A stretch of 64,000 nt of DNA from Acidobacteriota bacterium (GTDB taxonomy: Bacteria; Acidobacteriota; Terriglobia; Terriglobales; Acidobacteriaceae): NCBI GenBank assembly GCA_021816455.1, contig JAKAXU010000002.1:1-64000 (forward strand), given 5' to 3'. Of the stretch, positions 10,271-19,477 are shown piece by piece. The stretch's first letter is position 1. Every line of letters begins with the position of its first letter. The notes under the pieces are model-generated. The model saw only the letters and a list, made by a program, of their open reading frames with translations, was not told the origin of the DNA and ran no database searches. Both the position numbers and the translations under genes were made by a program.

Positions 10271-10847
10271 TGACGACAAGAAACTTCGGGCGGCTGTCGA
10301 AATGGGCGGGAATCGGGAGGTCGAAGAGAATGTTATCTCGCACCTTTCGTTGATATAGCTGATTGACCTAACGGTCGGTCACCGAGTTGACGCCAACATG
10401 CTGAACTCCATTGTCTGGTCTATGCGGATTGTGGACGACAGATATTCCTTCGAAACTATCTGATCTCGCGAATCGAAAAACAATTATGATGCCGCCATGC
10501 TGCTCTCGATACCTAGAATGCTGGATGCGTGCGTTCGTCGATAAGGCAACGAAGGAGGCGAAACAAGAGGGCGTTGAGATCAAACCGACTCGCGATTCCA
10601 ATAAAGGATGAACAGCGCGCTTCGTGAGATATATCGAGAGTGAGTTTTATGAAGAGATGGCGCAAGAAGTAAAAAAGATAAGACAACAGCTCCGATGACG
10701 GGGCCTGATCCAGGGGATGCTATGCTAGTACGCTCTCAGCGCTCGATTTGCAGGGAACAGACTCTTTTGTCCACGTCCAAACTACTTTGACCATGTACTA
10801 CTAACATTTTTGTACGCAAACAACCGCCTGTGCGTGATTGCCTCAGC
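10271..10847. other. Intergenic region with possible gene remnant
   Basis: About 580 bases, visibly more AT-rich than the surroundings. No intact gene is supported. On the plus strand a frame from 10411 runs to a TGA at 10609, then continues in the same frame as a charged helical peptide (RYIESEFYEEMAQEVKK) to a TGA at 10696. This could be a decayed short gene interrupted by a stop. I do not recognise the product. The rest (10699-10847) holds nothing I can name. Confidence 0.3.
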
Positions 10848-12731
10848 TCACTCCACGGTGACTGATTTGGCCAGATTGCGCGGCTGGTCCACGTCGCAGC
10901 CACGCCGAACGGCGATGTGATAGGCCAGCAGTTGCAGCGGCACAATCTCGAGCAGCGGCAGCAGCATCTCCGGTGCGCGCGGAATCTCGATCACCTGCTC
11001 CACCAGCCCGCCGATCTCGCTCTGTCCCTCGACGGCCACGGCAATCACGCGTCCGGATCGCGCCGTCACTTCCTGCAGATTGGAGAGCGTCTTCTCGTAG
11101 CGCTGCTTCGATCCGGCATCGTCGGCGTCCTGGGTGGCAAGCACTACCACCGGCAGGTGCTCATCGATCAGCGCATTCGGTCCATGCTTCATCTCGCCGG
11201 CCGGATAGCCCTCGGCGTGAATGTAGCTGATCTCCTTCAGCTTCAGCGCGCCTTCCAGGGCCATCGGATAGTGGATTCCGCGCCCCAGGTAGAGAAAGTC
11301 CCGCGCCTGCCCGAAGGTCTTCGCCAGCTCCTCACACTGTGCCGAGATACGCGGCAGCATCTCCTCGATGCGCGCCGGAATCTTTCCCAGCTCTTCCACC
11401 AGCCTGCGGCTTTCGGCTTCTCCGATTGTGCCGCGCACTTGCGCCAGTCGCAGCGCAAAGAGCAGAAGCGCCGTAATCTGCGCGGTGAAGGCCTTGGTCG
11501 AAGCCACGCCGATCTCCGGCCCGGCGTGCGTGATGATCGTGCCTGTCGCGTCGCGCGTCACCATGGCGCCCACCACGTTGCAGATGGCCACCGTCGGCAT
11601 GCCCAGCGCGATCATCTCACGCTGCGCGGCCAGCGTATCGGCCGTCTCTCCGGACTGCGTAATCACCATTCCCAGCGCATGCTTGTCGGCCAGCGGGGAG
11701 CGGTACCGATACTCGCTGGCGTAGTCCACCTCCACCGGCACGCGCGCCAGCCGTTCGATCATGTACTTGCCGGCAATCGCCGCGTGCCAGCTGGTTCCGC
11801 AGGCCGCCATCTGGACCGACGAAACGGTCCGGAGCTGCTCCTCCGTCAGTCCCGCTTCGTCGAGAAAGACGCGTCCGGTCTGGAGCGAAACCCTCGCCAT
11901 TGTGGTCTCGCGAATGGCCCTTGGCTGCTCCCAGATTTCCTTCAGCATGAAGTGCTTGAAGCCGCCTTTTTCCGCCTGGATCGGATCCCACGTCACGCGC
12001 TGCAGCTTGCGCTCGACCGGTTGACCGTCGAAGTCCGTCAGCTCGACCCCGGCTCGCGTCAGCACCGCCATGTCTCCATCGTTCAGAAAATAGATATCGC
12101 GCGTGTGATGCAGGATTCCCGGCACATCGGAGGCGATGAACGCTTCGCCTTCGCCGACCCCGATCACCACCGGCGGCCCCATCCGCGCGGCCACAATCTT
12201 GTCCGGCTCCTCGCTCGACAGCACACCCAGCGCAAAGGCTCCATTCAGCCGCTTCACCGCGCGCCGCACCGCTGCTTCCAGCGTCAGCCTGTGCCCGTTC
12301 TGTTCCGCCTCGCGCTGCACCTCTTCAATCAGGTGCGCGATGATCTCCGTGTCGGTCTCCGTTACGAACCGGTGACCGCGCTCGGTCAACTCGCGCTTCA
12401 GCTCCAGATAGTTTTCAACGATGCCGTTATGCACCACCACCACGCGTCCGGTGCAGTCGCGATGCGGATGCGCATTCTCTTCCGTCGGTCGCCCATGCGT
12501 GGCCCAGCGCGTGTGTCCGATGCCGTAGCTGCCCGCAAGCGGGTGCGTGCGCAGCGCATCTTCCATGTTGCGCAGCTTGCCCGGCGCACGCAGAATCGCG
12601 AGCTTTTCCATGCCCGCCGCACCGACAGCGATTCCCGCCGAGTCGTATCCGCGATACTCCAGCCGCCGCAGTCCTTCTACGATGATCGGCACCACCGACT
12701 TCGGTCCCACATACCCAACGATTCCGCACAT
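10848..12731 (-). CDS. glmS: Glutamine-fructose-6-phosphate aminotransferase (isomerizing)
   Basis: 627 residues, close to the family norm of about 610. Makes glucosamine-6-phosphate from fructose-6-phosphate and glutamine, the first step toward UDP-GlcNAc for peptidoglycan and LPS. The N-terminus MCGIVGYVG exposes the catalytic Cys2 of the class II glutaminase domain (about 1-235), with [12 protein letters not shown] following. Two SIS isomerase domains follow; CGTSWHAA and SQSGETADT mark the first, and the C-terminus [13 protein letters not shown] is the canonical ending. The start codon is fixed by Cys2. It lies downstream of purS on the same strand, separated by a 190-base gap containing a tandem repeat array. 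Confidence 0.98.
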   Translation of the reverse strand: MCGIVGYVGPKSVVPIIVEGLRRLEYRGYDSAGIAVGAAGMEKLAILRAPGKLRNMEDALRTHPLAGSYGIGHTRWATHGRPTEENAHPHRDCTGRVVVVHNGIVENYLELKRELTERGHRFVTETDTEIIAHLIEEVQREAEQNGHRLTLEAAVRRAVKRLNGAFALGVLSSEEPDKIVAARMGPPVVIGVGEGEAFIASDVPGILHHTRDIYFLNDGDMAVLTRAGVELTDFDGQPVERKLQRVTWDPIQAEKGGFKHFMLKEIWEQPRAIRETTMARVSLQTGRVFLDEAGLTEEQLRTVSSVQMAACGTSWHAAIAGKYMIERLARVPVEVDYASEYRYRSPLADKHALGMVITQSGETADTLAAQREMIALGMPTVAICNVVGAMVTRDATGTIITHAGPEIGVASTKAFTAQITALLLFALRLAQVRGTIGEAESRRLVEELGKIPARIEEMLPRISAQCEELAKTFGQARDFLYLGRGIHYPMALEGALKLKEISYIHAEGYPAGEMKHGPNALIDEHLPVVVLATQDADDAGSKQRYEKTLSNLQEVTARSGRVIAVAVEGQSEIGGLVEQVIEIPRAPEMLLPLLEIVPLQLLAYHIAVRRGCDVDQPRNLAKSVTVE

Positions 12732-12845
12732 AGTCCTGTCCTGAGTACCGGCACACGCTCAACGCCTTCGGTCTGCAAGCGCGGCTCTTGCACCACTCGC
12801 TGCTCCTGGCTCCGGCGCAGCGTCCCTGCGATCATTCCCCTGAGA

Positions 12846-12935
12846 TTATTTCCCAGCGCATCCATCCCCCGCGCATCAATCCCCAGCGCATCGTTTCTGA
12901 TGCGATCAATCCTGATGCAATCAATCCTCGATGCG
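12846..12935 (-). repeat. Six-copy 15-bp tandem array running out of the purS 3' end
   Basis: Read on the minus strand, six exact-register 15-base units follow each other. The first (12921-12935) is the end of purS itself, coding Arg-Ile-Glu-Asp-stop. Units 2-6 are degenerate copies: TTGCATCAGGATTGA, TCGCATCAGAAACGA, TGCGCTGGGGATTGA, TGCGCGGGGGATGGA and TGCGCTGGGAAATAA. The shared core is GC(A/G)(T/C)-GGATTGA. It looks like stepwise duplication of the gene's terminal 15 bases into the glmS leader. Confidence 0.85.
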
Positions 12936-13166
12936 ATAGCTGAACTCTTCGATCACCGTGTTTGTCAGCACCTCACGCGCAATCCGTTCCACTTCGTTGC
13001 GCGCCTGCTCGGCGCTCAGTCCGGGCGCAAGGGTCAGCGTAAAAAATTTCCCCTGGCGCACTCCCTGCACACTGCTCACACCCATCTTGCGCAGCGCGTT
13101 CTGGATGGTCTGACCCTGCGGGTCCAGCACCGACGTTTTCAGCGTGACGTAGACATAAGCCTTCAT
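12921..13166 (-). CDS. purS: Phosphoribosylformylglycinamidine synthase subunit PurS
   Basis: 81 residues, the normal size for PurS. It is the small bridging subunit of the PurLQS complex that converts FGAR to FGAM in purine synthesis. MKAYVYVTLKTSVLDPQGQ and the following IQNALRKMGVSSVQGVRQGK segment are diagnostic. The C-terminus FSYRIED closes the ferredoxin-like fold. purL and purQ are not in this window, so the complex genes are dispersed; purD lies about 2.2 kb away on the same strand but is not contiguous. The last codons coincide with unit 1 of a tandem repeat. Confidence 0.95.
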   Translation of the reverse strand: MKAYVYVTLKTSVLDPQGQTIQNALRKMGVSSVQGVRQGKFFTLTLAPGLSAEQARNEVERIAREVLTNTVIEEFSYRIED

Positions 13167-13320
13167 TTCTCGTAATTATAGTAGTCCGGGGGTATCTTGT
13201 TGGAGACTTCCGCCATCCGCCTCGGTCGGCGGCCGCCTTTTCCCATCTCCAACTTCACGACCTAACCGAGTCCGGCCCAAATCGGCTCATTCACCGCAAC
13301 CCCAGGAGAACGCAGAATCC

Positions 13321-13866
13321 ATGATCAACTACCTCGAACTGCCTGTCGGCGACAAAGCTCCGGAGGTCTTCCGCGTCGTCATCGAAATCCCCAAAGAGGG
13401 AACCAATAAGTTCGAGTACGACAAAGAACTGCATGTCTTCAAACTCGACCGCAATCTTCATTCGCCTGTCCACTACCCCGGCGATTACGGCTTCATTCCC
13501 TCCACGCTGAGCGATGACGGCGACCCGCTCGATGTGCTGGTGCTGGTTCCCACGCCCAGTTTTCCCGGTTGCGTTCAGGAGGTCCGCCCCATCGGACTGC
13601 TGGAGATGCTCGACCAGGGCATCCTCGACGAAAAAGTGATTGCCGTGGGCAAGAACAATCCCCGCTACGCCGATGTCTGGAACTACACCGACGTTTATCC
13701 GCACATCCTGAAGGAAATCACGCACTTTTTCGCGATTTACAAAGATCTGGAAGGCAAGCGCGTTGAGGTCAAAGGCTGGCACGACGCCGCCTATGCCCGC
13801 GACCACGTGGTTCGCGCCATGAAGTTCTTCGATTCAGAAAAAGCCAAGAAGCAGCCGAAAGCCTGA
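13321..13866 (+). CDS. ppa: Inorganic pyrophosphatase (family I)
   Basis: 181 residues, typical of bacterial soluble family I pyrophosphatase. Hydrolyses diphosphate to two phosphates in the cytosol and so pulls biosynthetic reactions forward. The metal-binding signature DDGDPLDVLVLV is intact. Active-site segments IEIPKEGTNKFEYDKE, YPGDYGFIPSTL and the late KGWHDAAYARDHV are present. The upstream CCAGGAGAACGCAGAATCC region supplies an AGGAG. Monocistronic, ending in a hairpin terminator. Confidence 0.97.
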   Translation: MINYLELPVGDKAPEVFRVVIEIPKEGTNKFEYDKELHVFKLDRNLHSPVHYPGDYGFIPSTLSDDGDPLDVLVLVPTPSFPGCVQEVRPIGLLEMLDQGILDEKVIAVGKNNPRYADVWNYTDVYPHILKEITHFFAIYKDLEGKRVEVKGWHDAAYARDHVVRAMKFFDSEKAKKQPKA

Positions 13867-13906
13867 CCGCGGATCGCTGCGGCCGACATACAGGAAGACA
13901 GAGACA

Positions 13907-13937
13907 GAAACGGTTCGGCGAGTCGCCGAACCGTTTC
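13907..13937. terminator. Bidirectional terminator between ppa and GDSL gene
   Basis: A perfect 14-bp stem GAAACGGTTCGGCG with loop AGT, followed by GTTTTCC. It is placed between convergent genes and could serve both. Confidence 0.88.
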
Positions 13938-14023
13938 GTTTTCCGTCGCTTCGCGCTCAGACTGCTGCCTGTCCGGGAGGAGCTTTCCCGCAAGGCCTTC
14001 CGCGCGAAAGTTCCTCCCGGGAT

Positions 14024-14830
14024 CTACGGAGCAGGCTGGGCAAGCGCTTTCTGAATCCCCGCATCCACCAGCGGGTTCATGATCGCGTAACCGGCCTGGT
14101 TCGGATGCACGCCATCCTTGCTCAGATTCGCAGGCAATCCGCCGTCGGCATTGGCCATCGCCGACCAGAAATCCACGTACACCAGCCCGTGATCGTCTGC
14201 ATAGTGTTTGATCCAAGCATTCAGGGAGCGAATCTTTTCCGCCGGCTGCAATCCCCGGTGCCAGGGAAAATCGACCGCCGGAAGCACCGAGCAGATCACC
14301 ATCCGGATGTGATGCACCCGCGCCAGATCCGCCATCGTCGCCAGATTGTTCTCCGTGTCCTCCAGCGTCATCATGCCAGTATTCTGCGCGATGTCGTTGG
14401 TTCCGGCCATCAGCACCACCACCTTCGGCATCAGGTCAATCACGTCCTGGCGGAAGCGCAGCACCATCTGCGGCGTCGTCTGACCGCTGATTCCGCGATT
14501 GATCTTCACCCACGGATGCCCGGGAATCTCCGGCACCTGCGGCACCCCATCGTGCTGCCAGTTCTCCGTAATCGAGTCGCCCATGAAGACTACGCGCGTC
14601 TCGTCGACGGCAGGCGGAGGCAGCTCGGCATCCATTGCGCGGAAGCGTTCCAGCCAGGGGAAGTCCTCCAGCAATTGCCGGGTATGCTGCGACTGCCAGT
14701 CTCTGGCAGCCTTTTGCGCCGCGCCGGACGGTTGCGCCTGCTGCTGCGCCTGTGCCGCTGAACCCGTCCCTGACCCCGCCACCCCAGCCGCCATCATCAC
14801 GACTGCCGCCATCCACACCATCCGCCGCAT
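14024..14830 (-). CDS. Secreted SGNH/GDSL-family hydrolase
   Basis: 268 residues from ATG 14830, preceded by AGGAG; the longer frame to 14884 is not needed. The N-terminus is a signal peptide (MAAVVMMAAGVAGSG). All SGNH blocks are visible: VVFMGDSITENW (serine nucleophile), INRGISGQTTPQMV (glycine of the oxyanion hole), MAGTNDIAQ (asparagine), and DGVHPNQAGYAIM (Asp-His pair). Enzymes of this type are esterases, lipases or carbohydrate deacetylases; the substrate is not determinable here. It should act in the periplasm or outside. It is convergent with ppa. Confidence 0.92.
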   Translation of the reverse strand: MRRMVWMAAVVMMAAGVAGSGTGSAAQAQQQAQPSGAAQKAARDWQSQHTRQLLEDFPWLERFRAMDAELPPPAVDETRVVFMGDSITENWQHDGVPQVPEIPGHPWVKINRGISGQTTPQMVLRFRQDVIDLMPKVVVLMAGTNDIAQNTGMMTLEDTENNLATMADLARVHHIRMVICSVLPAVDFPWHRGLQPAEKIRSLNAWIKHYADDHGLVYVDFWSAMANADGGLPANLSKDGVHPNQAGYAIMNPLVDAGIQKALAQPAP

Positions 14831-14914
14831 TTGCTTCTCCTTTCGCAATCGATGCATCCCCGAACAGCCCAAATAGGGCAACAATATACTTGCCTCACCG
14901 CGTTGATTGCCGAA

Positions 14915-15274
14915 TTAGTAAGGAATTCTGGTGCCTTGATGAAAAAGAAGTTGCCAACGTCCACCTCGGTGTACCCAAAGTGAGCTCCTCAAGGACTCGA
15001 TCGGTGGCGATCCTGCAACTTCTTTTACAGCACGAAAAGTAACCAGGACGGCCTGCTCTGAAACTGGATAGACCTCGAAGCTCTTGAGTGAAAGACATAC
15101 CGGTGGCTCAGATCGCAACAAATCTATGATATCCGTCTTTGAAAATGTTTTGCCGGAACTGCCAAACTCACGAAATTCATCTGCAAGGAGCGAGGATATC
15201 TCCTGCGCATTAAGGCGGACTGCACTTGTGAGCAAGCGCTGTTCAAGCTCCAATAAAGTCTGTCTGACGTCCAT
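14915..15274 (-). CDS. DUF4440/SnoaL-like NTF2-fold protein
   Basis: About 119 residues from ATG 15274; a TTG at 15292 gives six more. The helix-rich start VRQTLLELEQRLL, the LLADEFREFGSSGKTFSK strand-turn and the closing SSLWVHRGGRWQLLFHQGT are characteristic of DUF4440 proteins in the NTF2 superfamily. Many are ligand-binding or of unknown function. There is no signal peptide. It stands alone between the GDSL gene and purD on the same strand. Confidence 0.8.
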   Translation of the reverse strand: MDVRQTLLELEQRLLTSAVRLNAQEISSLLADEFREFGSSGKTFSKTDIIDLLRSEPPVCLSLKSFEVYPVSEQAVLVTFRAVKEVAGSPPIESLRSSLWVHRGGRWQLLFHQGTRIPY

Positions 15275-15359
15275 TCTGGCTATCGGCTCCAAAGAAAGCA
15301 GCGAGTCAAGTATATCGACCCCCTAAATAGACTCACAGCCGACGGCAACTGCCAGTCGC

Positions 15360-16640
15360 TCAGGGCCGCTCGCGCAGCGCCCGATGCCCGATGTCGCGCC
15401 GGAAATAGATTCCCTCGAAATCGATCCGGCTCATCGCCTCATAGACCCGCGCCAGCGCCTCGCGCAGTGAATCCGCGGCCGCCGTCACGCCGAGCACACG
15501 TCCGCCGAAGGTCACCAGAGCGCCTGCTCTGCGCGCCGTCCCCGAGTGAAAGACCGCCACCCCATCAACGCGTTCGGCCGCATCCAGACCGCGAATCGGC
15601 TTGCCCGTCTGATAGCTGCCTGGATAACCACTGGAACTCGCAATCACACAGGCGCTGGCGCCTGGCTTCCAGCGCAGTTCCACCTCGTCCAGCCGCCCAT
15701 CGATCGCCGCTTCCAGCGCCTCGGCCAGATCGCTGTCCAGCCGCGCCAGAATCGCCTGCGTCTCCGGATCGCCGAATCGCGCATTGAACTCCAGCACCTG
15801 CGGGCCGCGCGGAGTCATCATCAGTCCGATGTACAGCACGCCGGTGAACGGCGTTCCCTCCGCCGCCATCCCGCGCAGGGTCGGCTGCGCCACATGACGC
15901 AGCAGCCACTCCCGCATCTCCGCATCCACAATCTCGTCAGTCGAGTAAACGCCCATCCCGCCCGTATTCGGCCCCACATCGCCCTCGCCAATTCGCTTGT
16001 GGTCCTGCGCTGCAGCCAGCGGAAGCGCCGTCTTTCCGTCGCACAGACAGAGAAAACTCACCTCGTCGCCGGAGAGGAACTCCTCGATCACCACCTGCCG
16101 TTCGCCGTCCAGCCCCAGCAGTTCGCCGGAGAACAATCCCTGCGCCGCTTCCTGCGCCGCACGCCGCGTCTGGCAGATCACCACTCCCTTGCCGGCTGCC
16201 AACCCATCGGCCTTCACTACCATCGGCGCGTGAAACCGCCCCAGCGCATCCTCCACCTCGTGCGCGTTCGTACACACCGCATAATTGGCCGTCGGAATCT
16301 GGTGCCGCTGCAGAAACCTTTTGGCGAACGATTTGCTGGTCTCCAGCATGGCCGCAGCCTGGGTCGGCCCAAAGACGCGCACTCCGCGTTCCCGCAGCGC
16401 ATCCACCACTCCCAGCGCCAGCGGCAGCTCCGGCCCCACCACCACCATCCCCGGCTGCTCCCGCAACGCCAGGTTGACCATGCTGTCCACATCGGAGAGT
16501 ACGACCGGCTCCAGCCGCGCCACCTGCGCCATTCCGCCATTTCCCGGCGCACAGACCACCTCGGTCACGCGTGCGCTCTTGGCCAGCGCCCACGCCAGCG
16601 CATGCTCCCGCCCCCCGGATCCAAAAACCAGTACCTTCAT
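15360..16640 (-). CDS. purD: Phosphoribosylamine-glycine ligase
   Basis: 426 residues from ATG 16640, which begins the canonical MKVLVFGSGGREHALAWAL; a longer frame to 16724 lacks homology. The ATP-grasp enzyme joins glycine to phosphoribosylamine in step two of purine synthesis. Visible landmarks are the CAPGNGGM loop, the ATP-grasp segment VVKADGLAAGKGVVIC, GPNTGGMGVYS, and FNARFGDPETQ with metal-binding acid residues. Full length, no anomalies. No other purine gene adjoins it. Confidence 0.97.
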   Translation of the reverse strand: MKVLVFGSGGREHALAWALAKSARVTEVVCAPGNGGMAQVARLEPVVLSDVDSMVNLALREQPGMVVVGPELPLALGVVDALRERGVRVFGPTQAAAMLETSKSFAKRFLQRHQIPTANYAVCTNAHEVEDALGRFHAPMVVKADGLAAGKGVVICQTRRAAQEAAQGLFSGELLGLDGERQVVIEEFLSGDEVSFLCLCDGKTALPLAAAQDHKRIGEGDVGPNTGGMGVYSTDEIVDAEMREWLLRHVAQPTLRGMAAEGTPFTGVLYIGLMMTPRGPQVLEFNARFGDPETQAILARLDSDLAEALEAAIDGRLDEVELRWKPGASACVIASSSGYPGSYQTGKPIRGLDAAERVDGVAVFHSGTARRAGALVTFGGRVLGVTAAADSLREALARVYEAMSRIDFEGIYFRRDIGHRALRERP

Positions 16641-16767
16641 CTTTCGTATCCACCCCGTCATGGAACAGTCGAACCGCAAAAGCCTCGCTTGCCCTTTCAG
16701 TGTACTCGCGCGTCGATGATCCATATCCTCGATTCGCTATACTGCCAATGCGTTCTCCTACCCTGCC

Positions 16768-16941
16768 ATGCCGCCTGCTTCCAGCCCGCCACCAGCGCCC
16801 CACAAACCCGAGTTGCGGCGCATTCTGATGCGCAATCAGCGGCTCGGCCTTGTACTGGTTGCGCTCGCCGTCCTGGTCTGGAGGCTGGCGATGGTGCCGC
16901 GCGGCTGGTGGTTTCCGGCCGGGTGGTGGCGGCTTTGGTAG
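16768..16941 (+). CDS. Candidate 57-residue single-TM small protein upstream of miaA
   Basis: A short ATG frame, 57 codons, in a different frame from miaA and ending within miaA's start region. It has a proline-rich start (MPPASSPPPAPHKPEL), a basic stretch (RRILMRNQR), one hydrophobic helix (LGLVLVALAVLVW) and a tryptophan-rich tail (GWWFPAGWWRLW). That topology looks like a genuine small membrane protein. Its stop (16939-16941) overlaps the probable miaA starts, which would couple translation. No convincing ribosome site is seen. I do not recognise a family. Confidence 0.4.
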   Translation: MPPASSPPPAPHKPELRRILMRNQRLGLVLVALAVLVWRLAMVPRGWWFPAGWWRLW

Positions 16942-17912
16942 ATTCCCGCCAACCCGAAGTCCAGACTGAAATCCAGCCCACGCCGCTCGCCGTCCTCCTG
17001 CTGGGGCCGACCGCAAGCGGCAAAACCGCTCTTGCCCTGGCTCTGGCCCGTCACCTGCCCGTCGAGATCGTCAGTTGCGACTCGGTCGCCGTCTATCGCG
17101 GCATGGAGATCGGCTCGGCCAAGCCCACTGCAGCCGAACGCGCGCTGGTGCGGCATCATCTGCTCGACGTCAGCGATCCGAACTGCGATTTCAGCGCCGG
17201 CGACTACGCGCGCCAGGCTCGCGCCGCCATGCGCTCCATCGCCGCTCGCGGAGTCATTCCCCTCATCACGGGCGGCACCGGGCTGTATCTGCGCGCGCTC
17301 ACGCAGGGCCTTTTTTCCGGCCCGCAGCGCAACGCGGAGCTGCGCGAGCGCCTGGGTGCCAGCCATGCGGGGCGCGGTGCCGGATGGCTGCATCGCCTGC
17401 TCGCTCGCCTGGACTCCGCGGCTGCCGGCCGCATCCATCCCAACGATACTCCCAAGCTCATCCGCGCCCTGGAGGTTACGCTGGCCGCGCGTCGCCCCAT
17501 GACGCAGTTGCTCGCCGAGGGGCGCGAGGCGCTCACCGGCTTCCGGCTTTTGCGCATCGGCCTCAACCCTCCGCGGCCGCAGCTTTACGCTCGCATCAAC
17601 CAGCGAGCCGCGCGTATGTTCGCCGAGGGCCTGCTCGCTGAAACCCGTGCGTTGGTCGATCGCTTCGGTCCCGTCCGGCCGCTGGATGCTCTGGGATACC
17701 GGCAGGCAATGGCAGTTCTGCGCGGCACGCTCTCCGAAGCGGCAGCCATCGCCGCAGCGCAGCAGGGCCATCGCAACTACGCCAAACGCCAGATGACCTG
17801 GTTTCGCCGCGAGCCGGAGGTGCATTGGATTGCCGACTTCGGTGACTCACCCACAACTCTTGAAACCGTACTCGTACTGCTTGCCCGCTACGGCATTCTG
17901 CCGTACCGGTAA
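16923..17912 (+). CDS. miaA: tRNA dimethylallyltransferase
   Basis: About 329 residues. Transfers a dimethylallyl group to N6 of A37 in tRNAs reading UNN codons. The P-loop GPTASGKT, the substrate motif SCDSVAVYRGMEIGSAKP and GGTGLYLRAL are all diagnostic; the late DALGYRQAMAVLRG and RNYAKRQMTWFRRE are also family hallmarks. No ATG fits: GTG 16923, GTG 16926 and TTG 16935 are the candidate starts, just before the P-loop. The frame stays open far upstream over the antisense of purD, but that part is not protein-like. Starts overlap a small candidate gene. Confidence 0.95.
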   Translation: MVAALVDSRQPEVQTEIQPTPLAVLLLGPTASGKTALALALARHLPVEIVSCDSVAVYRGMEIGSAKPTAAERALVRHHLLDVSDPNCDFSAGDYARQARAAMRSIAARGVIPLITGGTGLYLRALTQGLFSGPQRNAELRERLGASHAGRGAGWLHRLLARLDSAAAGRIHPNDTPKLIRALEVTLAARRPMTQLLAEGREALTGFRLLRIGLNPPRPQLYARINQRAARMFAEGLLAETRALVDRFGPVRPLDALGYRQAMAVLRGTLSEAAAIAAAQQGHRNYAKRQMTWFRREPEVHWIADFGDSPTTLETVLVLLARYGILPYR

Positions 17913-18013
17913 AGCATTTTCGGAACAGAGTGAACTTTCCGGAAGCGGTGCGCTGTTTCCGTTGATCTCTTCTGCGTTCCGGAACTTTCCTTCGCTGCGA
18001 ACCGGCGTTCGCC

Positions 18014-19474
18014 TCAGGCTGCCACGGGCAGGCGCATCTCCACGGTCAGGCCGCCGCCCGCCGCATTGCTCGCCTTCACTTCGCCGCCATGCAGGCGGAT
18101 CGCGCGTTCGGTGATTGCCAGCCCTACGCCGTATCCGCCGGTCGAGCGCTGCCGAGCGAGGTCCAGCCGGTGAAAAGGCCGAAAGATGGCCTGCAACTGA
18201 TCCTCCGGCACTCCCGGCCCACAATCCTTGACCACCACCACGGCTACATCACCGATCAGACGTTCCTCCGTGCGCAGGCTCACCGTGACCGTGCTTCCTT
18301 CGCTGGTGTAGGCGATTGCATTGCGGATCACGTTCTCGACCGCTCGCGCCAGAAGCATACGGCTGCCCAGCACCGTCGATCCCGCAGTCGCGCTCTGCGC
18401 CTCGTCAAAAGCCACCCGACAGCCACGCCGCTGCGCCTCATACTCCATATCCGGCAGCAGCTCGCGCACCACCTCGCGCAGAGAGACTTGCTCGGTCTGC
18501 GCCAGTTTGCGCGTGGACTCCAGCGACGACAGCCCAAGAAGCTGTCCGATCAGATCATTGAGCCGCTCGGTCTCGCGTCCGATCCGGTCGAGTTGATCCC
18601 GCAGCAGCGCGCAGGCCCGATCGCTCTCGCCGGAGTCACGCTTTGCCGCCGCCACATCGGCTTCTTCCCGCGCCAGCTCCAGCGCCACGCTCAACCGCGC
18701 CAGAGGCGAGCGCAACTCGTGCGAGACATCGCGCAGCAGCAGTTTTTGCGCGTCCACCAGTTGCTCCAGGCGCTCGGCCATCTCGTTGAAGTCGAGCACC
18801 AGTCCTCGCAGCTCGTCCTTTTCCGCCCGACTCCCGCGCCGCACTCCAGAGCTGCGCCTGGGCCACTCCACCCGCGCGCGCAGATTGCCCTGCGCCAGTT
18901 CGCGCGCAGCAGCGCGCAGCAGCCCGATGGGGCGCGTCATCATCAAGGTGATCACGAACGTCACAATCAGCGAAACCACCAGGCTGATCAGCAGCCGTGG
19001 CAACATCTCCCGATACGGAATGTAAATCTGCCTCGGATAACTGCCGCGCAAAATGTAGACGTAATGCTGTCCGCGCTCATTGTCGGCCAGCACACCCTGC
19101 ATATAACTCTGCGAGTTCTGCCCGTGCACCATGTACCCATACCGACGCACCTGTGCCACGCGTTGCGCATAGGGGGCCGCGGAGATGTTCTGGCACAACA
19201 GATGATTCTGCGGATCAAAGAGCAGCGCCGGCTGGTCGCCGGGCGCAGGAGTGTCGATGGGAAAGATGCTGGGCACCGCTTTCAGCGCCGCGCAGCCACC
19301 CGTTTCATAGGCGCGTATCGAGAGCCGTGCATTCGACTCCATCTGGGCAAAGGCCGACGTATACACCGCCTCGGTCGTCCGGAACTGATTCACCAGGATC
19401 AGCAGCGTTGAGACGAAGATCAGCGCCTCGATCGTCCAGAAGGCCAGAAACAGCTTGAGAAAGGTGCTTCGCAT
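18014..19474 (-). CDS. Sensor histidine kinase, CpxA/EnvZ-like
   Basis: 486 residues. TM1 is at about 7-28 and TM2 at about 159-180, bounding a periplasmic sensor of about 130 residues with two cysteines (C61 and C94) that could form a disulfide. A HAMP domain follows (RPIGLLRAAARELAQGNLRA), then HisKA with phosphoacceptor H252 in RDVSHELRSPLARL. The N box is NVIRNAIAYT, with G boxes DCGPGVPEDQL and GYGVGLAI. The layout matches envelope-stress kinases such as CpxA. It begins 4 bases after the response-regulator stop, so the two form an operon. The signal sensed is unknown. Confidence 0.93.
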   Translation of the reverse strand: MRSTFLKLFLAFWTIEALIFVSTLLILVNQFRTTEAVYTSAFAQMESNARLSIRAYETGGCAALKAVPSIFPIDTPAPGDQPALLFDPQNHLLCQNISAAPYAQRVAQVRRYGYMVHGQNSQSYMQGVLADNERGQHYVYILRGSYPRQIYIPYREMLPRLLISLVVSLIVTFVITLMMTRPIGLLRAAARELAQGNLRARVEWPRRSSGVRRGSRAEKDELRGLVLDFNEMAERLEQLVDAQKLLLRDVSHELRSPLARLSVALELAREEADVAAAKRDSGESDRACALLRDQLDRIGRETERLNDLIGQLLGLSSLESTRKLAQTEQVSLREVVRELLPDMEYEAQRRGCRVAFDEAQSATAGSTVLGSRMLLARAVENVIRNAIAYTSEGSTVTVSLRTEERLIGDVAVVVVKDCGPGVPEDQLQAIFRPFHRLDLARQRSTGGYGVGLAITERAIRLHGGEVKASNAAGGGLTVEMRLPVAA

Positions 19475-19477
19475 TCC

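Noticed and set aside
15546-16922. Long open frame fused to miaA
   Set aside because: It runs antisense over purD and its peptide is Arg/His-rich without any recognisable fold; miaA homology begins only at about 16950.
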